A DNA stretch of 32,743 bases from Candidatus Gastranaerophilales bacterium (GCA_003150395.1 QAMI01000025.1:1-32743); one strand, 5' to 3'. Positions 1 through 7,027 are shown, numbered from the stretch's first letter. The notes: generated by a model not told the origin, from the sequence alone. Translations and numbers: made by a program.

Positions 1-86
1 CCTGAATTTATTGCCGCTAATGCCGTTTCTTTATCTTTTGCCGGAGCCAGAAGTTCTACCTTTTTATATGATTTGTTAAGTTTCAT
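1..86 (-). CDS. Peptidase U32 family protein, N-terminal fragment
   Basis: This gene runs off the left edge, and only its first 28 codons are present. They read MKLNKSYKKVELLAPAKDKE and continue TALAAINSG. The 'VELLAPA(G/K)' motif followed by a short helix is the typical opening of U32 peptidase-family proteins, which act as collagenase-like proteases or, in several characterised members, as RNA hydroxylation or tRNA modification factors. The start was chosen because ATG at 84-86 is preceded by TATAAT (plus 93-98) with exactly 6 nt between, and there is no Shine-Dalgarno sequence, so the mRNA may be leaderless. The family call rests on a short stretch and the specific role cannot be told. Confidence 0.62.
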   Translation of the reverse strand, partial: MKLNKSYKKVELLAPAKDKETALAAINS

Positions 87-100
87 AAACCGATTATAAT
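73..100 (+). promoter_or_regulatory. Promoter for the 113-aa protein gene
   Basis: TTGTTA (73-78) and TATAAT (95-100) are separated by 16 bp and point towards the gene at 158. The same AT-rich core also contains TATAAT on the minus strand (plus 93-98) facing the U32 gene, so the two genes appear to be divergently transcribed from overlapping -10 elements. Confidence 0.5.
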
Positions 101-157
101 ATAAAATAGCAATTTATTTTACTTTTAAATTTTATATGTACATCAAGGAGAAAAACA

Positions 158-499
158 ATGAGCGTAAACCCGGTTTCATTAAGTAATACAAATCTTTCAA
201 AACGTTGCGAAGTACCAAATTTCACCGCAAACGAAAACGAAAAGTCCGTAACACAACCCTCTGTTGCAAAAGTTGATTCTGCTGACAAATTCATTAGTAA
301 AATTGAGAAAATGCCGCCGGCAGCTGTTGGTTTGAGCAGTGCAGTTTTATGGTTCGGAGTCGGAATGGGGCTTGACAAACTTATCGGAATGGTTTTCAAA
401 AGTATGAAATCAACTCTTAAAACATCACTTATTATGAATGGAATTTTTGGAGCTGTAATGGGCGGAATGGCATACTGGCGCGCAAAAAAAGAAGGTTAA
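158..499 (+). CDS. Small hypothetical membrane protein with N-terminal NFT motif
   Basis: The 113-residue protein is not a family I recognise by name. AAGGAG lies 7 nt before the ATG, which supports the start. Residues 1-35 are polar and contain the motif V-P-N-F-T-A. Residues about 48-75 (from AAVGLSSAVLWFGVGMGLDK onward) and 93-107 (IFGAVMGGMAYWRAK) are hydrophobic, suggesting two membrane segments with glycine-rich packing faces. The end is basic (AKKEG). A similar short 'NFTS' motif occurs at the start of the unrelated 135-aa protein at 14688, a pattern I associate with small Gastranaerophilales proteins. A strong hairpin terminator follows at 527. The gene looks real from its RBS, promoter and terminator; its function is unknown. 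Confidence 0.72.
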   Translation: MSVNPVSLSNTNLSKRCEVPNFTANENEKSVTQPSVAKVDSADKFISKIEKMPPAAVGLSSAVLWFGVGMGLDKLIGMVFKSMKSTLKTSLIMNGIFGAVMGGMAYWRAKKEG

Positions 500-526
500 A
501 TTTAAAAATTTTATTTAAAGAAAGAG

Positions 527-556
527 GCGCGGAGGCCAAATGGCCTCCGCGCTTTT
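527..556 (+). terminator. Rho-independent terminator after the 113-aa gene
   Basis: GCGCGGAGGCCA (527-538) pairs perfectly with TGGCCTCCGCGC (541-552), and TTTT follows at 553-556. It closes the small plus-strand gene. Confidence 0.8.
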
Positions 557-573
557 ATTATAATAAGTTTTTA

Positions 574-610
574 TTAAATGAGGCGCCCGCTGCGCGGGCG
601 CCTCATTTAA
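574..610 (-). terminator. Long GC-rich hairpin downstream of the iron alcohol dehydrogenase
   Basis: A perfect 16-bp stem (574-589 with 595-610) is built on GAGGCGCCCG. It lies 9 bp past the stop of the minus-strand dehydrogenase gene. The outer stem is AT-rich (TTAAAT/ATTTAA), but no strong U-run follows on the minus strand, so it may act together with the neighbouring hairpin at 527-552 as a two-sided insulator. Confidence 0.6.
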
Positions 611-619
611 AATCTATGT

Positions 620-1828
620 TTACAAAGGTTTGATTGAATCTCTGTAAATCTTTTCAACAACATCGCGTCCGTTTCCTGAAGGTGCGATATCAAGAAGTCC
701 GCTCAAAGAAGGTGTTGTGTAAACCAGATTGGTTAACTTTTCAACATCAGCTTCTGTAAAGCCTTCATCTTCAAGCTTTTCCGCAACACCGACAGACGCA
801 AGCCAGTTTTGAACATCTTTTGCAGCTTTTTCTGCTTCTGACGCTTCACCTTTTAAACCTGACGTAATTGGAGCAAGGATTTCAGCCAAAACATGCGGTT
901 TATCTTCGTAAATAGTTTTGATAACTGCAGGGAGCAGCATTGCAAGTCCAAGGCCATGTGCAAGTTCTGGTTTCACGGCGCTAAGCGGATGTTCAAGTGC
1001 ATGGGTATAATGTAGAAGTCCGTTATCGAAACTTACGCCGCCCATCATTGCGGCATAAGCCAAATAATATCTGGCTTCCAAATCATCAGGGTTTTCAATT
1101 GCTTTAGGAAGATATTTTGCAACAAGTTCAATAACTTCTTTTGCAAGCGTAATTGAATACGGAGATGCAACTGTTGAAGTTGCAGCTTCTACAACATGGT
1201 TTACAGCGTCAATTGAAACAAATCGTGTTTGTTTCGGACTTAATTTAGTCATCAACTGCGGGTCGTCGATTGCAAACATCGGATAGATGCAGTCGTATGC
1301 AATTGCAGGTTTAAAATTTTTAGCAAGATTTGTTACAACTGCAAATCTGTTTGTTTCGGTTCCTGTTCCGTGAGTTAGGTTAATTGAAACAATCGGAGCC
1401 GCTTTATCCGGTGCAAATTCAAAGTCGTAAATATTTTCAGCAGTTTTATCAGGATATTCAAGAAGAATTGCTACTGATTTTCCTGCGTCAGTCGGCGAGC
1501 CGCCGCCTATTGCGATAACAGCTTTTGCACCAAAGTCGCGGGCAATTTTAGCTGCTTGATTTACATGCTCAGTTGTCGGATTCGGAGTTACCTGGTCATA
1601 ATTAACATATCCGATTCCGTTATCTTTCAAAGCTTTTTCAACATAATCCCATGCGCCTGTTGCTTTGTAAGCGTTGCGGCCTGACATTACGATAACTTTA
1701 TCAATACCTTTAGTTTTCAGAACTTTCGCAATGTCGTCGATTTTCTTGATTGCGCCGACGCCAAAATATACTGTGGTGCGGGTTCTGATTTCTTTAATGT
1801 CGTTGATATTAATATCTTTTTCAAACAT
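620..1828 (-). CDS. Iron-containing alcohol dehydrogenase (type III)
   Basis: The 402-residue protein is a group III metal-dependent, NAD(P)-linked alcohol/aldehyde oxidoreductase acting in the cytoplasm. The cofactor loop is GGGSPTDAGKS at about 108-118. Metal ligands expected from FucO-type enzymes are present: Asp207 and His211 in DAVNHVVEA, His276 in THALEHPL (His280 is the adjacent conserved His), and His291 in ELAHGLGL. Length is normal for the stand-alone form, with no aldehyde dehydrogenase fusion. The start is supported by AAAGGAGAG just upstream, and a clean promoter lies at 1863-1891. The likely role is fermentative NAD(P)H recycling or aldehyde reduction. The true substrate cannot be read from sequence. 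Confidence 0.93.
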   Translation of the reverse strand: MFEKDININDIKEIRTRTTVYFGVGAIKKIDDIAKVLKTKGIDKVIVMSGRNAYKATGAWDYVEKALKDNGIGYVNYDQVTPNPTTEHVNQAAKIARDFGAKAVIAIGGGSPTDAGKSVAILLEYPDKTAENIYDFEFAPDKAAPIVSINLTHGTGTETNRFAVVTNLAKNFKPAIAYDCIYPMFAIDDPQLMTKLSPKQTRFVSIDAVNHVVEAATSTVASPYSITLAKEVIELVAKYLPKAIENPDDLEARYYLAYAAMMGGVSFDNGLLHYTHALEHPLSAVKPELAHGLGLAMLLPAVIKTIYEDKPHVLAEILAPITSGLKGEASEAEKAAKDVQNWLASVGVAEKLEDEGFTEADVEKLTNLVYTTPSLSGLLDIAPSGNGRDVVEKIYRDSIKPL

Positions 1829-1862
1829 ATTAAACTCTCCTTTCTTAAACCTTTACAGCATG

Positions 1863-1891
1863 ATTATAAAGCAGAGCTTAACATTTTGCAA
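1863..1891 (-). promoter_or_regulatory. Sigma70-type promoter of the iron alcohol dehydrogenase
   Basis: On the minus strand, TTGCAA (1886-1891) and TATAAT (1863-1868) are separated by exactly 17 bp. The predicted start is about 30 nt upstream of the ATG at 1828. Confidence 0.7.
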
Positions 1892-1898
1892 CACAAAT

Positions 1899-2882
1899 TT
1901 AAACAATTAATTTAGCAGTAACAGCACCTGCTACAACAAGCCATAAAAACATTATTCCGGCAAGAAGTATCGGCTTCATACCCAGACCTTTAATTTTTTC
2001 GAAATTTGTCTCTACGCCAAGCCCAAACATTGCAACCGTTAATAAAAACACATCAAATTCAATAATTCCGGACTTTACAACCGCCGGCAAAATGTTCAAA
2101 GAATTAAAACCGCACATTACAACAAACAAAATTGCAAACCATGGCATTGGGACTTTTGTTCTCTTAGTATGTGATTTTTTAGAAAGGTAAAAACCAAGCA
2201 AAAATAAATATGGCACCAACATCATTACTCTTGTAAGCTTTACGATTACAGAAGTATCGCAAACCTGTGGAGAAACAGCGCTTCCTGCTGCAACAACCTG
2301 TGCAACTTCATGAACAGTTGAGCCGATATAAATCCCGAATGCCTCAGCAGGAACAATGCCCAAATTTGCTAAAATCGGATACAAAAACATTGAAATTGTT
2401 CCGAAAAGTACAACGGTTGAAACCGCAAGAGAAACTTTATGAGAATCAGCTTTCAACATGGAATCCGTACCTAAAACAGCCGCCGCTCCGCAAACAGATG
2501 AACCAATTGCCGTAAGCATACATAAATCTTTATCAAGTTTGAAAATTCTTGTTCCAAGATAATAACCAATCAAATAAGTTGAAGTAAGCATAAACGCATC
2601 AGCCCAAAAACCTTGAAATCCAACCGCAAAAATCTGTTGAAATGTTATTCTGAAACCGTAAAGAATAATTGCAAGACGCAAAAGACGCTTTGCAGAAAAA
2701 GAAATTCCGTCTTTAAAAGTTTCGGGAATGAATTTGTGAAAAACATTTCCGATAATCATACCAACTATGATTGCAAGAGTCAATGAATTCAAATTAATTG
2801 ACCTGCAAAATTCACAGCAGCAGATAAAATATGCAATAAGCGCAAAAAATGCACAAAAAATAACACCTTTTATTTTTTTCAT
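1899..2882 (-). CDS. YeiH/UPF0324 family membrane transporter
   Basis: The 327-residue polytopic membrane protein belongs to the UPF0324 family (YeiH, Pfam Cons_hypoth698), often annotated as 'putative sulfate exporter'. The family signature is visible: LTAIGSSVCGAAAV at about 128-141, then KVSLAVSTVVLFGTISMFLY, then GIYIGSTVHEVAQVVAAG. About nine or ten hydrophobic segments fill the chain, with basic loops (KKSHTKRTK). AAGGAG lies before the ATG. It sits 70 bp upstream of the iron alcohol dehydrogenase on the same strand, but that gene has its own promoter. The transported substrate is not established for most members. Confidence 0.88.
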   Translation of the reverse strand: MKKIKGVIFCAFFALIAYFICCCEFCRSINLNSLTLAIIVGMIIGNVFHKFIPETFKDGISFSAKRLLRLAIILYGFRITFQQIFAVGFQGFWADAFMLTSTYLIGYYLGTRIFKLDKDLCMLTAIGSSVCGAAAVLGTDSMLKADSHKVSLAVSTVVLFGTISMFLYPILANLGIVPAEAFGIYIGSTVHEVAQVVAAGSAVSPQVCDTSVIVKLTRVMMLVPYLFLLGFYLSKKSHTKRTKVPMPWFAILFVVMCGFNSLNILPAVVKSGIIEFDVFLLTVAMFGLGVETNFEKIKGLGMKPILLAGIMFLWLVVAGAVTAKLIV

Positions 2883-3005
2883 AAAAATTTCTCCTTAATT
2901 CCGGCTGTTTTATTTTATCATGAAAATAATTACAACAAATTGTTTTTATAAGCAAAACTTTTCGTATTGTTAGCATTATTTGCAATTGCAAGTTTTATTT
3001 TTATA

Positions 3006-3036
3006 AAAAGAGACGACAATATTTGCCGTCTCTTTT
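3006..3036 (-). terminator. Terminator of phosphoglycerate kinase
   Basis: AAAAGAGACG (3006-3015) pairs with CGTCTCTTTT (3027-3036); the stem extends by three more pairs past one A:C mismatch, with a 3-nt TAT loop. It lies about 20 bp past the pgk stop. The terminal T-run on the minus strand is supplied by the AAAA arm. Confidence 0.7.
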
Positions 3037-3057
3037 AGTTTTAAGCTTAAGACTTTT

Positions 3058-4260
3058 TTACTTATCATCCAAAGCTGCAACGCCGGGGAGAATTTTTCCT
3101 TCGATGAATTCTAATGATGCACCGCCGCCTGTTGATACATGTGTGAAATCTTCAGCCTTGAAGAATTTCTTAGCTGCTGAAACTGAATCGCCGCCGCCAA
3201 TTACAGAAGTTGCGCCGTTTTTGGTTGCTTCTACTATTGCTTCCAAAACTGCTTTTGTGCCTTCTGCAAATTTCGGGTTTTCAAATGCTCCGACAGGACC
3301 GTTCATCAATATTGTTTTTGAAGATTTCAAAACGTCAGCAAAGGCTTTTCTTGAATCAGGACCGGCGTCAACGCCTTCAAATCCGTCAGGAATTTCGTTG
3401 ATTTTGACGAACTTGTTTGTACCGTTGCCTGAAAAATCATCTGTTACAAGAACGTCAGTAGCCATAACAAGTTTTACACCTTTATCAGCAGCTTTCTTTT
3501 CGATTGATTTTGCAACTTCAAGCTGGTCGTCTTCGCAGATTGAATTACCGATTTTGCCGCCGTTTGCTTTAACGAAGGTGTAAGCCATGCCGCCGCCGAT
3601 AATCATGTTATCAACTTTGTCTAACAAGTTTTCAAGAACACCGATTTTTGATGAAACTTTAGCACCGCCGACAACTGCTGTGAAAGGTCTTGTCGGGTTG
3701 TCAAGAGCTTCTGAAAGGCATCTGATTTCCTTTTCCATCAACAAGCCAGAAACCGCCGGTTTAAGGACTTTTGCCAATTTCGCTGTTGAAGTATGGTTTC
3801 TGTGAGCAGCGCCGAATGCGTCGTTTACATAGAAGTCGCCAAGTTTTGCAAGTTCGTTTGCAAAGGTCATATCATCATCTTTTGCTTCTTCAGCTTTGTA
3901 GAAACGGATATTTTCAAGTAATGCAACCTGTCCGTCTTTCAAAGCTTCGAGTTCTTTGTCAGCGCCTTCGCCAACCGGTGAAGAAACAAAAAGAACATCT
4001 TCACCCAAAACTTTTGATAAGTATTTTGCAACCGGAGCAAGTGAAAATTCCATGTTCCATTCACCTTTCGGTCTGCCGAGGTGTGCCATCAATATAATTT
4101 TTGCACCTTTATCTTTTAAGAATTTTACAGTCGGCAAAATTGCTTGAATTCTTGTATCGTCAGTAACGTTTTTGTCAGCATCAAGAGGAACGTTCACGTC
4201 AACTCTGATTAAAGCACGTTTTCCTTTGATGTCTCCTAAATCTTTAATTGATTTTTTCAT
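3058..4260 (-). CDS. pgk: Phosphoglycerate kinase
   Basis: This is the 400-residue cytoplasmic glycolytic enzyme that interconverts 1,3-bisphosphoglycerate + ADP and 3-phosphoglycerate + ATP. The N-domain substrate-binding motifs are RVDVNVPLD at about 18-26 and AHLGRPKG at about 58-65; the arginine loop follows in LLENIRFYKAEE. The C-domain nucleotide motifs are VVGGAKVSSKIGVLENLL, then GPVGAFENPKFAEGT, and the glycine-rich SVIGGGDSVSAA and HVSTGGGASLEFIEGK. Length is typical, the order is complete and no key residue is missing. The start has AAGGAG upstream. It is monocistronic as far as visible, with a terminator at 3006-3036 and an unusually structured 5' leader (4275-4410). Confidence 0.98.
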   Translation of the reverse strand: MKKSIKDLGDIKGKRALIRVDVNVPLDADKNVTDDTRIQAILPTVKFLKDKGAKIILMAHLGRPKGEWNMEFSLAPVAKYLSKVLGEDVLFVSSPVGEGADKELEALKDGQVALLENIRFYKAEEAKDDDMTFANELAKLGDFYVNDAFGAAHRNHTSTAKLAKVLKPAVSGLLMEKEIRCLSEALDNPTRPFTAVVGGAKVSSKIGVLENLLDKVDNMIIGGGMAYTFVKANGGKIGNSICEDDQLEVAKSIEKKAADKGVKLVMATDVLVTDDFSGNGTNKFVKINEIPDGFEGVDAGPDSRKAFADVLKSSKTILMNGPVGAFENPKFAEGTKAVLEAIVEATKNGATSVIGGGDSVSAAKKFFKAEDFTHVSTGGGASLEFIEGKILPGVAALDDK

Positions 4261-4274
4261 AATAATTTCTCCTT

Positions 4275-4410
4275 ATGGATTTTGGCAAGTGCGCCGTGTG
4301 AGCCCAATGCAGCACTTTTGGGCGAACCCAGCACGTCTCTGTGAGCAAGCTGATGGAGCGAAATTTTACACAAATTACCGAGCGGAATTCTCCGCTTGCG
4401 AACCGCCAAT
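4275..4410. other. GC-richer, hairpin-rich leader upstream of pgk
   Basis: This 240-bp intergenic stretch between pgk and the OmpH-like gene contains no convincing gene. It is richer in G+C than its surroundings and holds several short inverted repeats: AGCGGA/TCCGCT around 4381-4396, CCCAA/TTGGG around 4292-4325, and a GGG-TTCG-CCC type mini-hairpin on the minus strand. On the minus strand it would form a long structured pgk 5' leader. It could be a dispersed repeat or a cis-regulatory RNA; I match it to no known riboswitch. Confidence 0.35.
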
Positions 4411-4548
4411 AATCCAATCTTCAAAGTACTACAAAATTATTTTACAAAAAACAAAAACAGAAAGCAAAATTTTTATTTAGCCAACCGGGTAATTTAAACC
4501 ATGCGTTTTCGGGCTAATATTTTATCAAGACAAAAGAAAGGATTTACC

Positions 4549-5010
4549 ATGACTAAAAAAATCAGCTTCTTATTTATTTGTTTAATGGCATTTGCTCTCG
4601 GCTATTCAATCAACAACATTGCAATCTCGGACACTGCACCGAAAATCGCGGTTGTTGATGTTCAAACTCTTATTTCAAACTCTTCTCAGGTCAAGCAGTT
4701 GAAAGCGGACCAGGAAAAGAAAATTGTTGAAATGCAAAACACAATAAAAAAAGCACAGGATGAAATTTCAAAAGAAAAAGACCCGGCAAAGGTTTCAGCG
4801 TTAGAAGAAAAATACCGCAATCAGATTAATGACCAAAAAGTTGCGCTTGACAAAGAATACAATGATAAGCTTTCGAAAATCGACACTGAAATCCGCGCCA
4901 ACGTAATTGAGAAAGCAAAAAGTCTGAATTATTGTCTTGTTCTTCCAAAAAGCATGGTTTTATACGGGGGTGAAGATATTACCGACGTAATTGCAAAAGG
5001 TATTAAGTAA
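4549..5010 (+). CDS. OmpH/Skp family periplasmic chaperone-like protein
   Basis: The 153-residue protein has an N-terminal signal or anchor segment (ISFLFICLMAFALGYSINN), then the Skp/OmpH opening APKIAVVDVQTLISNSSQVK. A lysine/glutamate-rich coiled coil follows (about 55-125), with a short beta end (NYCLVLPKSMVLYGGEDITD) before the last helix. Skp proteins are periplasmic chaperones that hold unfolded outer-membrane proteins, which implies a diderm envelope. ATG 4549 is chosen over the in-frame ATG 4501 because AAAGGA precedes it and the conserved signal peptide starts there. A weak promoter (TTTAAA/TAATAT, -10 at 4515-4520) would also start transcription after 4501. Family call is firm; the specific client is unknown. 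Confidence 0.85.
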   Translation: MTKKISFLFICLMAFALGYSINNIAISDTAPKIAVVDVQTLISNSSQVKQLKADQEKKIVEMQNTIKKAQDEISKEKDPAKVSALEEKYRNQINDQKVALDKEYNDKLSKIDTEIRANVIEKAKSLNYCLVLPKSMVLYGGEDITDVIAKGIK

Positions 5011-5076
5011 GTATTATAGTGTGCCAATCGACGCATGATAATAAATAAATAATGTAACAAACTTATGGCCTTTATA

Positions 5077-5137
5077 AGCACACTTCGTATGCACCATCAC
5101 CCGCCCTGCGGGCACCCTCTCCCCACAGAGGAGAGGG
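5077..5137. repeat. Dispersed palindromic repeat (AGCACACTTCGTATGC plus CCCTCTCC hairpin)
   Basis: Three nested dyads lie in an intergenic region: AGCACACTTCGTATGC (5077-5092, imperfect palindrome), a short GCCC-TGC-GGGC hairpin near 5103-5113, and CCCTCTCC (5115-5122) pairing with GGAGAGGG (5130-5137). No U-run follows. The first motif recurs near pcrA (17236-17248 and 17394-17410). The composition is GC-rich against an AT-rich background, typical of REP-like or intergenic dispersed repeats. Confidence 0.55.
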
Positions 5138-5169
5138 AAAATAAAAATATTTAGTAACGAAATTAACCT

Positions 5170-5217
5170 CTTATCGTCTTTAACTACTTATCGACTTATT
5201 ACCAAATTACCTTATCG
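5170..5217. repeat. Degenerate tandem CTTATCG repeats
   Basis: The heptamer CTTATCG occurs at 5170-5176, 5187-5193 and 5211-5217, with a variant CTTATTA at 5195-5201, just upstream of the glyoxalase promoter. A related CTTATTC tract lies at 25591-25628. Confidence 0.45.
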
Positions 5218-5233
5218 TCCCATGTTATTTTCA

Positions 5234-5242
5234 TGCTAAAAT
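5234..5242 (+). promoter_or_regulatory. Extended -10 promoter of the glyoxalase gene
   Basis: TGCTAAAAT (5234-5242) is an extended -10 element about 27 nt before the ATG. The same ATGCTAWAAT form precedes several other genes in the window. Confidence 0.5.
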
Positions 5243-5268
5243 AGGTGTGCAAAGATTAGGAGAGACTT

Positions 5269-5652
5269 ATGAAATTTTTACACACAATGATTAGAGTAAA
5301 AGATGCTGAAAAATCGGTTAAATTTTACACCGAGCTTTTGAACATGACACTCGACAAGAAAAAAAGACTTGACGATTGCGAACTGTACTTTTTAAACGAT
5401 GAAGACGGCGTTTGCCAGATTGAATTGACGCAGAACGATGAAACTCCAGCCGAAGGATATGATTTGGGAACAGGTTTCGGGCATTTCGCGTTTTCGGTAA
5501 AATCTTTAGACGAATTCAGTGAAAAACTGCACCGTTTAGGTTATGAATATCTTTACGAACCATTTGATTTGAACGGCAAAGGCACAAAAATAGCTTTCAT
5601 CAAAGATCCGGACGGTTACGAAATTGAATTGATTGAAAAAGTTGTTTGGTAA
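5269..5652 (+). CDS. gloA: Lactoylglutathione lyase-like VOC-family protein (glyoxalase I)
   Basis: The 127-residue cytoplasmic protein with two betaalphabetabetabeta modules is close in length to bacterial glyoxalase I, which isomerises the methylglyoxal-thiol hemithioacetal for detoxification. The four metal ligands expected for GloA are in place: His5 (KFLHTMIRV), Glu in CQIELT at about 56, His in GFGHFAFSV at about 74, and Glu in DGYEIELIEK at about 122. The ending YEIELIEK is the classic C-terminus. AGGAG lies 7 nt before ATG. A strong hairpin terminator follows at once. Other VOC enzymes are possible, but the intact ligand set and length favour GloA. Confidence 0.88.
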   Translation: MKFLHTMIRVKDAEKSVKFYTELLNMTLDKKKRLDDCELYFLNDEDGVCQIELTQNDETPAEGYDLGTGFGHFAFSVKSLDEFSEKLHRLGYEYLYEPFDLNGKGTKIAFIKDPDGYEIELIEKVVW

Positions 5653-5658
5653 TTACTA

Positions 5659-5686
5659 AAAAAGACCGGTGAAAACCGGTCTTTTT
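5659..5686. terminator. Bidirectional terminator between gloA and rpsR
   Basis: AAAAAGACCGGT (5659-5670) and ACCGGTCTTTTT (5675-5686) form a perfect 12-bp stem with a GAAA tetraloop. It has T-runs on both strands and lies between convergent genes. Confidence 0.92.
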
Positions 5687-5704
5687 GTATGCTTTTAATT
5701 TAAA

Positions 5705-5935
5705 TTAGTCAAAAACATAATCAATAATTGCGGCTTCACGAGCGCGTTTGATAGCTTTTGCAATCATACGCTGGTGCTCTGCGCAGTTGCCTGTAATTCT
5801 TCGAGGAATAATTTTGCCTGCTTCTGTTAAGTATCTTTTCAATTTAGCGGCATCTTTATAATCGATAGAAGTTACTTTGTCTGCACAAAGTGAGCAATTT
5901 TTGCGTTTTTTCTTATCTTGATCTTGTCTTGCCAT
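5705..5935 (-). CDS. rpsR: 30S ribosomal protein S18
   Basis: The 76-residue small-subunit protein binds the platform next to S6. The basic N-terminus (ARQDQDKKKRKN) leads into a zinc-ribbon-like set Cys14-x2-Cys17 ... Cys51-x2-His54, so this is the Cys-containing (C+) form of S18. The core YKDAAKLKRYLTEAGKIIPR and ITGNCAEHQRMIAKAIKRAR is canonical. It is the last gene of the rpsF-ssb-ORF-rpsR cluster. AGAAAGG lies 12 nt before the ATG, the same unusual spacing as for the upstream 73-aa ORF. A GCGC-rich small hairpin lies in the 57-bp gap upstream. Confidence 0.97.
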   Translation of the reverse strand: MARQDQDKKKRKNCSLCADKVTSIDYKDAAKLKRYLTEAGKIIPRRITGNCAEHQRMIAKAIKRAREAAIIDYVFD

Positions 5936-5992
5936 TTTTTAAATTTACCTTTCTATTGTGCGCTTATGCGCTCGACCTGTTTTTTTTACTTT

Positions 5993-6214
5993 CTATTTAC
6001 TTTTATTCAAGAATCCTGCGATGATATTAGCCGGGAAACCATTTTTTTGAGCATTTTGTTTTGATTTTATTCCGGCGAATTCATCTGGTCTCATTATTCT
6101 TTGCGACTGAGGAATAAATCCTTGTCTGTGAATGTTCAATTTGGTTTTTGTACTTTTTGCGTTTGCAGCGTTGAGCATAATTTTAGGGCTGCAAACTTTT
6201 GTGCAATTTTTCAT
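5993..6214 (-). CDS. Small basic hypothetical protein between ssb and rpsR
   Basis: The 73-residue protein is not a family I know. It is very basic (many Lys/Arg, few acidic residues: MKNCTKVCSPKIMLNAANAK ... GFLNKSK) with two Cys near the start. It is polar with no membrane segment, consistent with an RNA- or ribosome-associated protein, though that is inference. It lies on the same strand inside the ribosomal cluster, 32 bp after ssb and 57 bp before rpsR. Its ribosome site, AGAAAGGTA 12 nt from the ATG, is nearly the same in sequence and spacing as that of rpsR, which is the best argument that it is translated. It could still be a chance ORF in an intergenic spacer. Confidence 0.55.
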   Translation of the reverse strand: MKNCTKVCSPKIMLNAANAKSTKTKLNIHRQGFIPQSQRIMRPDEFAGIKSKQNAQKNGFPANIIAGFLNKSK

Positions 6215-6246
6215 TTTTTTGGGGTACCTTTCTAATGTATATTTAC

Positions 6247-6648
6247 TTAAAAAGGAATTTCGTCTTCGTTAATCAGTTCGTTAGACATATCATCACTTTC
6301 AAACTTGACAATGTCTTCACTGCCATAGTTCAACGAACCGGATGAGGCTGTAATTTCGCCCCATCTTTCGATTGTATTGGCATCAATCTCGTAAATTCTT
6401 TTTTCTGTTCCGTCATCCATTTTTGCTGCTGCTGTTTGAAGACGTCCTTCAACAAGAACTTTGTCTCCTTTGTTAAGCGATGATACCAAATCATCAAGTG
6501 TGTTGCGTTTTGAAATTACTCTGATAAGCATTTCATCCCTGTCGCCTATATTCAGAACAAATGCAGATACGCCGACGTTATTTTGTGTAAAACGTTTTTC
6601 AGGAGTTCTGTAAACTGTTCCGGTTACAACTGATTTTGCTAATGACAT
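6247..6648 (-). CDS. ssb: Single-stranded DNA-binding protein
   Basis: The 133-residue OB-fold protein coats single-stranded DNA and recruits repair and replication partners. The N-terminal strand MSLAKSVVTGTVYRTPEKRF, the middle DEMLIRVISKRNTLDDLVSSL and GDKVLVEGRLQTAA follow the bacterial SSB order. A short acidic linker ends in DEDEIPF, matching the conserved C-terminal DDDIPF tip that binds partners. It is a little shorter than E. coli SSB because the glycine-rich linker is reduced. GAGG lies 7 nt before the start. The rpsF-ssb-rpsR position is the common bacterial arrangement. Confidence 0.95.
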   Translation of the reverse strand: MSLAKSVVTGTVYRTPEKRFTQNNVGVSAFVLNIGDRDEMLIRVISKRNTLDDLVSSLNKGDKVLVEGRLQTAAAKMDDGTEKRIYEIDANTIERWGEITASSGSLNYGSEDIVKFESDDMSNELINEDEIPF

Positions 6649-6694
6649 TTAATTTCCTCTTTTTCTTATTTTTATGTTGCATCATTATCAAAGA

Positions 6695-6994
6695 CTAAAC
6701 AGTTTGTTTTTTTGCAGCTTCAAGAAACATTGTTCTTAAAACATTATCGTTTAATCTCAATTGTCTTTTTAATTCAGCAACTTTGTCAGCAGGAAGTGTA
6801 AAAGTTAATGTTGCAAAAAATCCATCACGGAAGTTTTGGATATCATAAGCTAATTTTTTTCTGCCGATTTTGTCTGTAGCTTCAACTTTACCGCCGAATT
6901 CAACGATAGTTTCGTTCAATTTTGCAATTTGTTTATCTGCTTCTTCTGCATCTAAATTCGGCTTAAATACAGTTAATAATTCATAAGTTTTCAT
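6695..6994 (-). CDS. rpsF: 30S ribosomal protein S6
   Basis: The 99-residue protein has the S6 alpha/beta fold: MKTYELLTVFKPNLDAEEAD, the strand-turn GGKVEATDKIGRKKLAYDIQ and the ending LRLNDNVLRTMFLEA. It pairs with S18 on the 16S rRNA platform; both are encoded in this cluster with ssb. AAGGAG is placed 6 nt before the ATG. A promoter at 7028-7057 gives a leader of only about 27 nt, so there is little room for an S6:S18 leader regulatory RNA of the kind known in other bacteria. Confidence 0.97.
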   Translation of the reverse strand: MKTYELLTVFKPNLDAEEADKQIAKLNETIVEFGGKVEATDKIGRKKLAYDIQNFRDGFFATLTFTLPADKVAELKRQLRLNDNVLRTMFLEAAKKQTV

Positions 6995-7027
6995 GTTTTT
7001 CTCCTTTTATATTTTGGCTATGAGTCA

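Noticed and set aside
3023..3583. Long open frame (186 codons) on the strand opposite pgk
   Set aside because: It is the antisense shadow of a conserved glycolytic enzyme, without a ribosome site or recognisable protein pattern. Other long antisense frames over pgk, ffh (15996-16556), the P-type ATPase (9176-9568) and rnhC (29446-29823) were dismissed for the same reason.
4172..4480. 102-codon plus-strand frame spanning the pgk start and the intergenic hairpins
   Set aside because: The first part is antisense to pgk and the rest crosses the structured leader. It has no Shine-Dalgarno and a composition unlike a protein.
4501..4548. Upstream in-frame ATG for the OmpH-like gene
   Set aside because: No ribosome site, it breaks the signal-peptide pattern, and a plausible transcription start lies after it; ATG 4549 has AAAGGA.
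5170..5217. CTTATCG repeats considered as a CRISPR array
   Set aside because: Units are 7 bp with spacers of 1-17 bp, far too short, and no cas genes are present. The 17-kb repeats are also too few and too degenerate.
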